From NCBI GenBank assembly GCA_039519185.1, contig CM076854.1, positions 155,864,166-155,928,165 on the forward strand: a stretch of 64,000 nucleotides of DNA, written 5' to 3'. Origin of the DNA: Astragalus membranaceus (lineage: Eukaryota > Streptophyta > Magnoliopsida > Fabales > Fabaceae). Below are positions 34,251-44,335 of the stretch, in pieces. The notes below the pieces were generated by a model. It was not told the DNA's origin, did not search any database, and worked only from the letters and a program-made list of their open reading frames with translations. The position numbers and the translations under genes were made by a program. Position 1 is the stretch's first letter. Each line of letters begins with the position of its first letter.

Positions 34251-34705
34251 AGGTGAGACGCTACAACAACGACGGCATGGCAATGGCGGGCACTGTTCTT
34301 AGGAATGGATGGGGAGAGGTCCAGTGTAGTAATGTTCACGGTAGATGTTTTTGGTGAGGTAATGTTCACGGTGGATATGATGAGATTTCATAATCTAATA
34401 GTGGAAAACATTATGTACCTTACCCAACCGAATTGGTTTGTGTACAATAGAAATCATCCTTAAACCAATAGTACAAGCAATGTGGAAACACGGAAAACAA
34501 TGCTAGCGTGTCACTGCTAGTGTGCGTAACAAGATATCGAGGTGTGTAACTGAAGTCTGAAACTACATCAACTAACTTGACTATAAATCAAAAGTAAAAG
34601 TGAAAGTGTCCTCAATGATGCATTTAAAAAAAATTCACCAGTACGGATAAAAATAGTCAATAATTTTATCTAAAAAAATTATACATTATTACAAAATATA
34701 TAATT
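34251..34705. other. Nothing recognised
   Basis: AT-rich sequence with a small direct repeat GTAATGTTCACGGT (about 34328 and 34361). No ORF or element end was identified. Confidence 0.5.
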
Positions 34706-34851
34706 TGATACCGACAAGGGTCGGTCCAAGTGGTAACTGGACTTGGATCTCACCCCAAGGTTTCGGGTTCAAATCTTGGATGTGGCAAAAACTCTGTTGG
34801 GAGGGGCAAAGCCGGTGGAAACTGTTCACCAAAAATATGGTAACCAAAAAT
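34706..34851 (+). mobile_element. tRNA-derived SINE (Au-like)
   Basis: It has an A-box region GGTCCAAGTGGTAACTGG and B-box GGGTTCAAATC, and is flanked by a perfect 13-bp duplication AAAATATATAATT (34693..34705 and 34852..34864). The size (146 bp) and layout suit the angiosperm Au SINE group, recalled from memory. The ORF across it is incidental. Confidence 0.85.
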
Positions 34852-35035
34852 AAAATATATAATTCGGCGATGGAAAAAAATTATTAAATGCTTAAACCTC
34901 TATAAATTACAAAAGCTACAGTGCCAAAATAGTTATCTCTCTGTCTCTTATAAATTTATATATTTATTTAAAAAATTTATCTTATAAAGGTAATTTTTAT
35001 TTTTCTATGGAGATAAAACAAAATTACTTTTATAT

Positions 35036-37616
35036 GGATTAGAGAAGGGGATTTCAACTCTAAATATTTTCATTCTCTTTTGAAGTATAGAAGGAGGAGG
35101 AGGAATTTTTTTATTTATGAATGACAATGGAGCGTTAATTGAAGATGTGGAGGATGTGAAGTTGAGAGTTAAAAATCACTTTGACAAATGCTTTGAGGAA
35201 CCTCTCCAAGATCGCCCAATTCTTGGAGGATTAGACTTTAAGCAAATTTCGGGTGAGGATAATGCTCTCTTGGTGATGCCTTTCACGAAAGAGGAGATTA
35301 AGGGAGAAGTTTGGAATTGTGACGGTGACAAGTCCGGGACCAGATGGCTTTAATATGGGATTCATAAAGGAGTGTTGGGATTTTTTACGTGCAGATATGG
35401 TGGCCTTGTTTAATGAATTTTATAGGAATGCTTCTTTACCAAAAGCGGTCTCGGCATCTTTTATCTCACTCATCCCCAAAGTTTTGGGGAGTTTAGACCC
35501 ATTTGTTTGATTGGTTGTATTTACAAAATCATTGCAAATGTGTTAGCTAGTAGATTGATCAGAGTTCTTCCTAAGATAATCTCTATGTGCCAATCCGCTT
35601 TTTTGGGAGGTTGCAACATTCTAGATGGTGTGTTGGTGGTGAACGAAATTGTAGATTTGGCAAAGAGAAAGAATGATGATTGTTTGATGTTTAAAGTGGA
35701 TTTCGAAAAGGCCTGCGATTCTGTCTCATGGAAGTTTTTCGTGTATATGATGGAGATAATGAGGTTTAGTTCAGAGTGGACTAGGTGGAGGTGGGTGAAG
35801 GCTTGTGTATTCTCCGACAAGGAGATCCTCTTTCGCCCTTCCTTTTCTTGATTGTGGCCGGGGGGTTGTCAACTATGATGACCAAGGGGGTGGAGATTGG
35901 CTCATTTGTTGTCTTTAAGGTTCACGATAATCTCCTTTTTTCTATCCTATAGTTCGTTGATGATACTATTATGATGGGAAAAGCTACATGGGGGAACCTT
36001 TGGAGTATCAAAGTGATCCTAAGAATTTTCAAACTTGTGTCGGGATTGAAAAGTCAATTTTCATAAGAGTAAACTTATTGGGATTAATGTTCCAGAGGAT
36101 TTTATGCATTTGGCTTCAATGTTCCTTCATTGTCGCACGAAATATATTCCTTTCAAGTTCTTGGGTGTTCCCATAGGGGCAAACCCAAGAAGGAGTTCAA
36201 CTTGGAAACCAGTGATCGACAATCTTCGTAAAAGGATGACGCTAGAGTTTGATTAAGCTTCGTACAATGCGCTGAAGACGGTGATTAAGAGTTTGATTAA
36301 GATTCAAAGAGATTTTTGTGAGGTATTAAGGATGACGCTAGAGGTATGTATTGGGTGGCTTGGGACAATGTGTGCAAGTCTAAGGAGAAGGGTGGCCTAG
36401 GTGTGAAAAATATTGAGTTGTTTAATATTGCTCTATTAGCTAAGTGGAAGTGGCGTATCTTGTCGGATGAAGAAGCTTCTTGGAAGGATATTGTTACGTA
36501 TAGATATGGTGAGTTGGGCTCTATTTTCTTCAACGAGATATCATCCTCGGAGAGAAGGTTGGACTCTTCTTTGTGGTGGCGTGACCTTAGGAGAGTGGGG
36601 GATGAGCAGCGTTCGGAGGGGTGGTTTGAAGTGAATGTTAGAAAGGGTTTGGACGATGGTCATAATGTGAATTTTTGGCACCACCAATGGATTGGGCAGC
36701 GCCCGTTGAAACTGGATTTCACTAATATTTTTGCAGGTTGTTCTAACAAGAATGCGAAAATTGGGGAATTGGGAGAGTGGCATCAGAGTCGCTGGCATTG
36801 GAACTTGTCCTCAGTTTTGAACGATGTTCAACTTCATAGTGATAAAGGGAAAGTGCTGCTTGATATTTTAAGGGAGGTGAACTTAAATTGTGATGGAGCA
36901 GATTTTTGGAGCTGGATCTTAGAGTCTTCAAATTGTTTTTCAGTGCGCTCTTGTTACCAATATCTATTGTCATCCGATCCAACTCTTCCAGTGGTTAGTG
37001 ACAACGATTTTTCAGATTATAAAGCCCTTTGGAAGACCTCAATTCCATCAAAACTTCTGATTTTTGGATGGAGATTACTTACTAATTCATTACCGGTTTC
37101 GTGACTTGTCGGTGAGGCGACATATCATCCATACGGATGAAGGAGCAGTCTGTGTGTTTTGTAACAACTTCAGAGAGGAAGTCCAACATCTAATTCTAGA
37201 TTGTGATTTTTCTCACAAGGTGTGGAGTGAGATTGGGTGCTGGCTTGATATCGAGTTGCCTAGTTTTTATAACTTATCTCAACACTTTATCTTATTTGGC
37301 AACTTTTGTAGAGGGAAAAAAAAGCTAAGAAGATGCGGTATTTACTCTGGTTGACAACTTGTTGGTGTCTCTAGTTAGCCAGAAATGGAGTTTTCTTTAG
37401 AGGAGAAAAAGCCAGGATTGATTCGGTTGTGGTGCATATCAAGTACTTGTCTTGGTGTTGGTTTATTTTGGGGTGGGAAGAGATTCTAGCTTGTCTCTGC
37501 CACTATGGTTGTACAATGCTCTTACTTGTATCAACAATTTTTGATTTTCTTTTGTATTTGTGTTTTGAGCATCCCTAATGCTCTGATCAATGAATCATTG
37601 CTTATCGAAAAAAAAA
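35036..37616 (+). pseudogene. LINE (L1-type) ORF2 remnant, 5'-truncated
   Basis: This is a 2.58-kb insertion with an exact 11-bp duplication TACTTTTATAT (35025..35035 and 37617..37627) and a short poly-A tail. It begins in the linker ahead of reverse transcriptase (YRRRRNFF). In broken frames it shows GPDGFNMGFIKECW, SFISLIPKV, NVLASRLIRVLPKI, CQSAFLGG, FKVDFEKACDSVSWKF, the FVDDT box (normally F/YADD) and FKFLGVPIGANPR. A longer intact stretch follows (36346..37104) with WRILSDEEASWKDIV, and the C-terminal zf-RVT domain is FSVRSCYQYLL...PSKLLIFGWRLL...CVFCNNFREEVQHLILDCDF. At least five frameshifts or stops are present. Upstream endonuclease is absent, as usual for incomplete reverse transcription. 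It cannot be active. Confidence 0.95.
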
Positions 37617-38099
37617 TACTTTTATATTTCTATGTAAAATAATTTATACACAAAATATTGTATAGGCTAGACAGAGGTTTTTTTTTTTCTTTTGGTCCAA
37701 GACTAGATAGAGGGTTGAACTTGCTCTGTGGAAACAAGGTTGTATCTTACTGGATCGTAGCCCATATATTAAGGCTATCACTTTTCCCACACCCCTCCCT
37801 ACTCGCCCCAAACCCCCTAAATTCCCAAAAAACCCTTAAATCAAAAACACTCTTTCTCCCTCCCTAAACCCTCACACCCCCTCTCACACTCACACAACCA
37901 CACCCAACCGAACCCTAAACCTCTCCCTCACCCTCTTCGAATCTCCCTCTCCCAAACCCACTCAATCTTCGATTTCAACCTCCAATCTCGTATTCTACCC
38001 ATAAGGTACACGATTCCTAACCATCTTCTACTTCCATTTTGAGTTTTTTTGCTGTTTTTTTTTGCGATTTTAAGAATCTGATATTCGCAAAATATTTGG

Positions 38100-38310
38100 T
38101 TGAGCTCAACTGAATGGCTCTTGGGAACGAATGCAAGACGAAGCCATTCGGTTGAGCCCTCCTGAATCCAATCGGTTGAGCCCTCCCGAATCCAATCGGT
38201 TGAGGTCAACCGAACAGTTTAAAATGTGAAATGAATTTTACACATTCGGTTGGCGTCAACCGAATGTGTATTCAGGTACCCCCAACCGAATGTAGCTGTT
38301 ATATTTTAAA
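38100..38310. repeat. Left subterminal repeats of the PMD element
   Basis: CATTCGGTTGAGCCCTCC, AATCGGTTGAGCCCTCCC, CGGTTGAGGTCAACCG, ATTCGGTTGGCGTCAACCGA and CCAACCGAATG. These are direct and inverted copies of a 9-10 bp core, CATTCGGTT(G). Confidence 0.7.
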
Positions 38311-38366
38311 AAGCTGTATTTTAACGTGTTCCTTTGTTTATAGCGTGTTCCTTTGTTTTTTTAGTT

Positions 38367-40402
38367 ATGGCGAGGACTCGGGGTGCTCATTCTCAGCCAC
38401 AGTCTGAGGGTCAGGCAGTCAGACCACCTATGACGGTTTCAAACCGTAAACAGAAGGAGGACGCTCGTGCTGCTGCTGCTGGGCCTAGCAGAGTTAGGGG
38501 TAGGGGTCGGCGTGCTGAGCAACCCCTAGTTGTGCCCCCAGTTTTGCAAGAGGCGGACATAGGTGATGACATTGAGAGAGATGCTTACTATCCGGCAGCT
38601 GACTTCGCTGGTCCTGCTGATGCGACCTGGTTGGTCCTCTTGATGCTGATGTTGCTCCTTCTACCTCTGCTGATGCTGTTGCTGCTCCCCGTGCCACATT
38701 TCCTTTTCCTGGTGGCCTGGAGGATGGATCCGTGTTACTCAGTTACGGAACTCACATTGCTAGATCCATATGGGAGGGCAATGTAAGTAACTTACTTTTT
38801 TCTCTAATTAGTTTAATCATTAGTTTGTTTGAATACTTTGGTTGACTTTTGCATTCCATAATGCAGGATCGTGGCCCGTTGAAGTTTGTTTCACACGTAG
38901 TTCCACAGATAGAGGCCCCTCATGGGGACATTCTTGATTTTCTGGAGTGTTCTAAACTGCTATCGCTGAGGGACCTTGGATTCGCAACTATTATTGGTGG
39001 GCTCCTCAATGCATTCATAGAGCGGTGGCATTCAGACACATCATCATTTCACCTCCCTATAGGTGAGATGACCATCACTCTTGATGATGTATCTGCATTG
39101 CTCCACCTCCCCGTTATGGAAATTTTTATGATTTTTTAGACTACACCAAAGATCGGGGTGAGGCTTTGTTGGTTCACTTGTTGGGTGCAGACCCTCATGA
39201 GGCACATGAGCAAGCTCACGCCCCAGGGTTATCTGAGGCACACAGTGTACCGTAGGGCTATAGAGGAGGAGAGATGGGAGGATGCTGCTCGGGCATATCT
39301 GCTCTACTTATTGGGCTGGGGCCCGTTCTTTGACAAGTCTGGAAACAAGGTCAAGTTGGGCTATCTGGGAGCTCTGGTTGACTTTGACATTGCTAGAGGA
39401 TACTCATGGGGAGGGATGGCGCTGGCCCATCTATACGAGCAGCTTGGGGACGCAAACAAGCCCAAAAATAAGCAGATGGCTGGCTACATGGCTCTACTTC
39501 AGGTATCTATTATATTTAATTTGTTAAGTTTATATTGTCAAAAAAAATTGTTAAGTTTATTTTGATGTCTCTGTATGGTTACTAAATGCATTGATATATT
39601 CGTTACAGGCATGGATCTTCGAGCACTTTCAGGGATCCCCCTTTGGCTTAAAGAGGGTGGACCCAGCTTATGTTGAGGGACATTCTTATGTGCGAAGAGG
39701 TGGGTTGCTGATACCACATTGACGCTGGCCAGACATACATGCAGTTCGAGTATCCCTGGATAGGCTGCACCCTGATGAGGTCACCTGGCAACCCTACATT
39801 GCCCATACAGCTAGCAAACCCTTTGAGCTCATCAATCTATTTAGAGGGCACTTACGGAATGCTGGCTGCATGGTTCCCTACATGCAGATCGTGTCTTGAG
39901 ACAGTTTGGGTATGTGCAGGGGATACCAGAGGACCCTAAATCCACCACTAAAGTTGTCGTTACAAAAGAGACGGCAGACGAGAGGTGGAAACATTTTGAC
40001 TAGTGGTTGGTGGAGAGGGGGGCCTCTGTTACCCGGGGTGTACCAGACACCATACCAGGGTACGCCTATTGGTTTGGGAGGGTCTCACACCCATTCATTG
40101 AAAAGGCTAATTATGTGCAGCTGGAGGATGAGCCTGATACTAGACAGGTACGTGTCTTATACATTTTTGTTGTCTTTTTATTAGTCTTTAAATATTGATA
40201 CTAAATTGATATTTTATCTCACAGGCCATGGTAGATGTGGTTCGGAATGGTGGATGACATGGAGCGTGCGTTGGATGGTACCGTTCCATGAGACACCCAG
40301 CCATGGCGAGTACTCGAGGGCTTCAAAGCCCTACTGAAGCCATTCCGTAGGCTTAGGAAGTATGGCTGTGTGTATAGTAGGAGGACCCGCAGGACACAGT
40401 AG
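38367..40402 (+). pseudogene. Plant mobile domain (PMD, MAIN-like / PP7-long-form-like) gene, decayed
   Basis: Exon 1 starts at the ATG at 38367 (MARTRGAHSQPQSEGQ) with an Arg/Ala-rich N-terminus. It shifts frame near 38630 and continues GPLDADVAPSTSADAV...GTHIARSIWEGN to a GTAAGT donor near 38786. Exon 2 (from about 38867) reads DRGPLKFVSHVVPQ...HSDTSSFHLPIGEMTITLDD and VSALLHLPVM, then shifts frame in a T-run near 39130. It resumes as YRRAIEEERWEDAARAYLLY, LLGWGPFFDKSGNK and YSWGGMALAHLYEQL up to a donor near 39500. Exon 3 (from 39608) has AWIFEHFQGSPFGLK, then further shifts and stops. These are the ordered hallmarks of PMD proteins annotated as protein phosphatase 7 long form homologs; no phosphatase domain is seen. 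Several frameshifts and at least two stops make it non-functional. Confidence 0.8.
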
Positions 40403-40574
40403 GATATTGTATGTATATTATTTTGGGATATTGTACGGATATTATTTTGTGGACCCAGCTTATTTATGCACGTTTATGTTTATTTAGTTGTTTATATTTC
40501 CCACGTATTTAAATCATACGATGGCAAATATATTTGGCTGACAGTAGGATATTCCCAACAATTTTTTTTAACAA

Positions 40575-40725
40575 CATAACGCCTATTCGGCGGACCATAA
40601 CCGAATGAATTCGGTTGACCATAACCGAATCGGTGAAAATGATAAGAGAGTGTGTGTCAAAAAATAGCCCTTCGGTGGACCATAACCGAATGTATTCGGT
40701 TGACCATAACCGAATCGGTAAAAAC
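40575..40725. repeat. Right subterminal repeats of the PMD element
   Basis: ATTCGGTTGACCATAACCGA occurs twice (about 40609 and 40695), each time preceded by a variant (CGGCGGACCATAACCGAAT and CGGTGGACCATAACCGAAT). The cores are perfect palindromic pairs CGGTT/AACCG with a 6-base centre, matching the left cluster. Confidence 0.75.
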
Positions 40726-40845
40726 AACACACTTCATTAATGACATATTAGTTATTTCGCAAGGTTTGGGGGTGTAGGGGTGAGTAGAGAGAGATGTGGG
40801 AAAATCATGGCCTATATTAATGGTAATCCTGGAGTCACTAGTAAC

Positions 40846-41299
40846 TCATTCTAAATATTGGGCCGTACTCATGCAAAATACGCGCCAGCGTGTCTATAGC
40901 TAGCACGCCACCGTTCCAAACATCTGAGTCCAAGTTGCCATAAAATGTCTTGTTAAATTAATATTTTCAGATACACCTACCGCTGGTTTCCCGGGTGATT
41001 TGATGGTTTGAAAGCTGCTTTCGAAATCGGCATTGAGAGAGTTAGAGGAAAGGATAAGAGAAAATGAGGTATTCTAAAATACCTCTCTTTTGGTTTATTT
41101 TTTAAAATTCTTGTTCCCTCTTCCAAAAATATTATGATAGAAGAGTACCTTTTTGTGACAAAACTTTGATATTGTTTATTTTTTAAAATACTGAGAATAA
41201 TTTTATATTTTGTTTTCACATTAATAAGTATCCCAAAATGTTTAGTCCTTATGTATATATATTTTTTGACAGGTAGTCCTTGTGTGTTTATATATATAT
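40846..41299. other. Nothing recognised
   Basis: AT-rich spacer with a short CGCGCCAGCGTGTCTATAGC segment. The 80-codon minus-strand ORF has no recognisable motif. Confidence 0.5.
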
Positions 41300-41511
41300 A
41301 TATAGATAGGAACCATATATAAAATTTGAGTTTTTTATATTTAGTTCCTCAAAAAATTTCCACTTACTTTTGGCCCCTAGAAAAATTGCTATTAAAAGTC
41401 ATGAGCAACTAATTAAAAAAATATTATAGGAACTAAAAGTAGGTGAAATTTTTTTGAGGCACCAAAACCAAAAAACTCAAATTTTACAGGGAACAAAAAC
41501 ATATTTAACCA
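41300..41511. mobile_element. Foldback MITE, copy 1
   Basis: The two halves are inverted copies: AAATTTGAG...TCAAAAAATTTCCACTTAC on the left against GTAGGTGAAATTTTTTTGA...CTCAAATTTTACAGGGA on the right, ending CATATTTAACC. The GGTTAAATATG outer end is typical of a MITE common in legumes (recalled). The left tip is degraded. Confidence 0.65.
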
Positions 41512-41538
41512 TAATATATATATATATATATAATATGT

Positions 41539-41822
41539 GGGTTAAATATGCTTTTAGTCCTTATAAAATTGGGTTGTGGTTTTTTTTTTTTGACAAAGTG
41601 GTTTTTTGGTTTTTGTTTCTTCAAATTTTTTCACCAACTTTTGGTCTCCAAGTTTTATTTTTTCATAATTTTAGTCTCTCGTGTCTTTTAATAGAGATCT
41701 TATGACCTTTTAAAAGCGCTATTAAAAGTCATTAAAAGACTCAAACTAATGAAAAAATAAAACTTGGAGGAACAAAAGTAGGTGAAATTTTTTTGGAGAC
41801 CGAAACGAAAAACCCAAAATAC
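41539..41822. mobile_element. Foldback MITE, copy 2
   Basis: It starts GGGTTAAATATGCTTTTAGT. The left arm TTTTTTCACCAACTTTTGG and TTTTATTTTTTCATAATTTTAG is mirrored by TAATGAAAAAATAAAACTTGG and AAAGTAGGTGAAA. The centre is TTTTAATAGAG...CTATTAAAAGTC. The right tip is truncated. Same family as copy 1. Confidence 0.65.
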
Positions 41823-42121
41823 ATATATTAATATTCCAAAATTTGGGATACTTTTTATATTGTTAAAACAGAATATAATTTTGGTCAAAAAAAAAACACA
41901 ATATAAAATCGAAATAAAAAACTAAGTTTTCATACCCAATTTGCAAGATATTTGCACAGCCACTTTGTTTTTAAACATTTTTAAGATATATATATTTTTT
42001 TGATAGGCAATGTTAGTGGGGGTGGGAGAAAAACTAGTTTCTCGGGTCTTGCACTCATTTGGTACACTCCTTCGGTATCTCTTAGCTCCCCAACTGAGCT
42101 ACCTTCTTGCACTCATTTTTA

Positions 42122-42123
<2 letters not shown>

Positions 42124-42183
<60 letters not shown>
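42124..42183. repeat. (AT)30 microsatellite
   Basis: A pure alternating AT run of 60 bp. Its length in the source may be uncertain because such runs assemble poorly. Confidence 0.97.
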
Positions 42184-42185
<2 letters not shown>

Positions 42186-42845
42186 CACAAGTTATATTTG
42201 TTTATAAAACTAAATTTTTATATTAGGAAAAGCATACTAAGTTGTTTTAATTCTTTAAAAAAAAGCAAAAAAGTGCGAACACTCAAGTAGAGGAATAAAT
42301 TTTATCTGAAATGTTTATTATTTCCCAGGACTTAAAAGTAAAATTATAATTAATAATTAATAAAAAATTTATGAAATTCGATGCGTGTGCTTAGAGGAAG
42401 TGATATTATACCAATAACATGTAATAATTCTTCATCAAAATTTAAAAGCAAAATAAACATTCATGAATAATAAAGTGATTTATAGAATTGATGTCTATTC
42501 AAAGATTATTAAATTATACCGATAGCATATATTTTTTCCCGCTCATGACTTAAAATTAAAATAATCATTTGTAAATAATTAAACATTGAGGATTTTTTTT
42601 ATTTTTTTTGACAGACAATGAAACTACGTCAACAACATGTAATATCTATCCATCAAGATCCAAAATCAAAATAAACATTTATAAATAATGAAAAGATCTA
42701 TAAAAGAAAAAAAAATCATACGACAACATAGAAATTTCGTGTGGGTTCTCAAAAGTAAAATCATAATTCATATATGAGTAATAAAGCATTTATTGAACTA
42801 GCCCTAATACCCGTGTGATGCACGGGGTCGGCTAAATTTGGTTTC
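42184..42845. other. AT-rich repeat-like spacer, no gene
   Basis: Phrases such as AAAATAAACATT, ATAATTAATAATTAATAAAA and CAAAATCAAAATAAACATT recur at irregular spacing, suggesting an old degenerate tandem. No ORF, element end or conserved motif was identified. Confidence 0.5.
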
Positions 42846-43062
42846 TGTAAAAAAAAAAATTTTTAGTTATGACTGTTGCTGACTATCCACGGATTGTCCC
42901 AACGCTTTTAATGAAAGACTAATCCCCTCTTGCATAGGAGAAAACTTCGCACTGACGAACCCCAAGTTTGTCCACTGCGTGAATCAAACTCATGAGCACC
43001 AGGTTGACTCCCATGTTCCAGGGTTGGCTTATGCCACTATGCCAACGGTGTTGCCTTGTAAA
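42846..43062 (-). mobile_element. tRNA-derived SINE, family 2, copy 1
   Basis: On the minus strand: CAACACCGTTGGCATAGTGG, CCTGGTGCTCATGAGTTTGA (B-box degenerate), then AGTCTTTCATTAAAAGCGTT and a poly-A tail (T-run at about 42850). It aligns to 48425..48650 on the plus strand, which has CAACACCGTTGGCCTAGG and GAGTTCGATTCTCGC. Confidence 0.75.
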
Positions 43063-43277
43063 ATATGTAGTCTAATAACTGTGAATAAAATTAAATTAGA
43101 ACTACAAATTAAATAAGAAGATTATAAAATTAAAAAGGAACGTTAACAAAAACATTAAAATAGAACGTCGATAGATAATAAGAAGAAAAATCTAATGAAT
43201 TGTAATAACATAAATCCATATTCATCAAATGTAAATATAAAAACTTAACCCATATAATTAGAAAGAAAATAAGATGA

Positions 43278-44335
43278 CACAATCAGAAAGTGAAACACGT
43301 AGGTATCATGCAGGATGAAAACCACCAATAAAATAGAAACAACTATACAAAGTTGAAAGAAGATGATGGAGGGTTCCATTGTAAATGTGGCTGAAGTCTC
43401 CGCGGGAGTAAATGACGCAACGTGGTACTCGAATATAAAAGAAAGATAAAAATATAAACACCGATTTAAGTATGCTTCTAATAATTGTTGGTGCGAAATG
43501 ACCAATATAAAGAAGAAAACACAAATAGAAAGTGAAAAACGTGGGTATATATCATGCAAAGTTGATGAAAACCACCAATAAAATAGAAGCGCTTATGTAA
43601 AGTTTAAAGAATATAATGAAGGGTATATTGTAAATGTGACTGAAGTTCTAGTGGGAGCAATGCTGCAAGTATAAAAAAAAAGTCGTCGCAGTGAAGAACT
43701 CTTGCGCGATGGTGGTGAGTCTGACACGATGGGGTTTAGAGAGAGTTAGAAACTGTTTATGGCTTATGGAGGTTGTAAAGAGAGATTGAGAAGAAAGTAA
43801 TGCCCAAGAATGAAGAAAGATGAGCTTAGGAAGAGGATGAAAAGGTGTAACAGGAGAATGAGAAGTGGATGCTTCTTCTTAGAAAGTGGCCACCAATTTA
43901 GTTGCTAATGAATGTGGTTGCATGACTGCAAAGACGACAACACAACTGGAAAGTGAAACATTTGAGTATCACGCGAGGTTGGATGAAAACCACCAATAAA
44001 TTTTTTTTGGGTGCTAACCGGGTATCCTCTACGCGCAACTGTAGAGACTAATCCCTCGAGTCAGGTAGGACCACAAAGGGCGGTAAAGCTCTCCCTCAAA
44101 AGATTTAACGTTGCTGCATTCCCAAGGCTATATATATTCGAACCTAGGACCTTGGTTAAGTTGGAAGAGACCCACACCATCTCATCCAAGCGCTCTTGGG
44201 TGTTCTATTGAAAACCACAAATAAAATAGAAGCGCCTATACAAAGTTGCAAGTTGAAAGAATATGGTGGAGAGGTCTATTGTAAATATTGCTAAAGTTCC
44301 CGCATGAGTAAATTATGCTGCAATGCGGTATTTAT
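43278..44335 (+). repeat. Three direct repeats with GAAAACCACCAATAAAATAG
   Basis: Units start near 43280, 43520 and 43945. Each has an AAGTGAAAC..GTATCA segment, GAAAACCACCAATAAAATAG and GTAAATGTGGCTGAAGTTCC-like sequence. The third is split by a SINE. A segment ACACCGATTTAAGTATGCTT (about 43455) recurs in diverged form near 46707, beyond the element at 44336..46646, so the array once continued there. ORFs inside (for example 43245..43559 minus) are not conserved among the units. Confidence 0.7.
44001..44208 (-). mobile_element. tRNA-derived SINE, family 1, copy 1
   Basis: On the minus strand: GGATGAGATGGTGTGGGTCT (A-box region), CTAGGTTCGAATATATATAG (B-box), GGTCCTACCTGACTCGAGGG and an A-tail. 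A 17-bp duplication with one mismatch flanks it: TGAAAACCACCAATAAA (43984..44000) and TGAAAACCACAAATAAA (44209..44225). The ORF across it is incidental. Confidence 0.9.

Larger units (their letters stand above)
37745..40845 (+). mobile_element. Putative TIR transposon encoding a plant mobile domain protein
   Basis: The ends are imperfect inverted repeats: left 37745..37813 contains CTTTTCCCACACCCCTCCCT, and right 40762..40845 contains on the minus strand TTTTCCCACATCTCTCTCTA. Both continue into CACCCC and are preceded by CCATATATTA or CCATTAATATA. Inside the ends lie subterminal palindromes of the type CGGTTGACC..AACCG (38100..38310 and 40575..40725). Between them lies one decayed PMD gene. 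PMD domains are known both in host MAIN/MAIL proteins and in transposons. The exact termini and a TSD were not resolved. Confidence 0.5.

Noticed and set aside
34706..34851. Possible tRNA gene (A- and B-box like sequences)
   Set aside because: There is no cloverleaf or anticodon stem. The 13-bp duplication and size identify a SINE. The same reasoning applies at 42846, 44001, 48425 and 53079.
35036..37616. 252-codon ORF at 36346..37104 as a separate gene
   Set aside because: It is the C-terminal part of the LINE ORF2, in frame with zf-RVT sequence and inside the TSD-bounded insertion.
38367..40402. PMD gene as an intact host MAIN-like gene
   Set aside because: Several frameshifts and stops lie within conserved segments, and the ends look like transposon termini.
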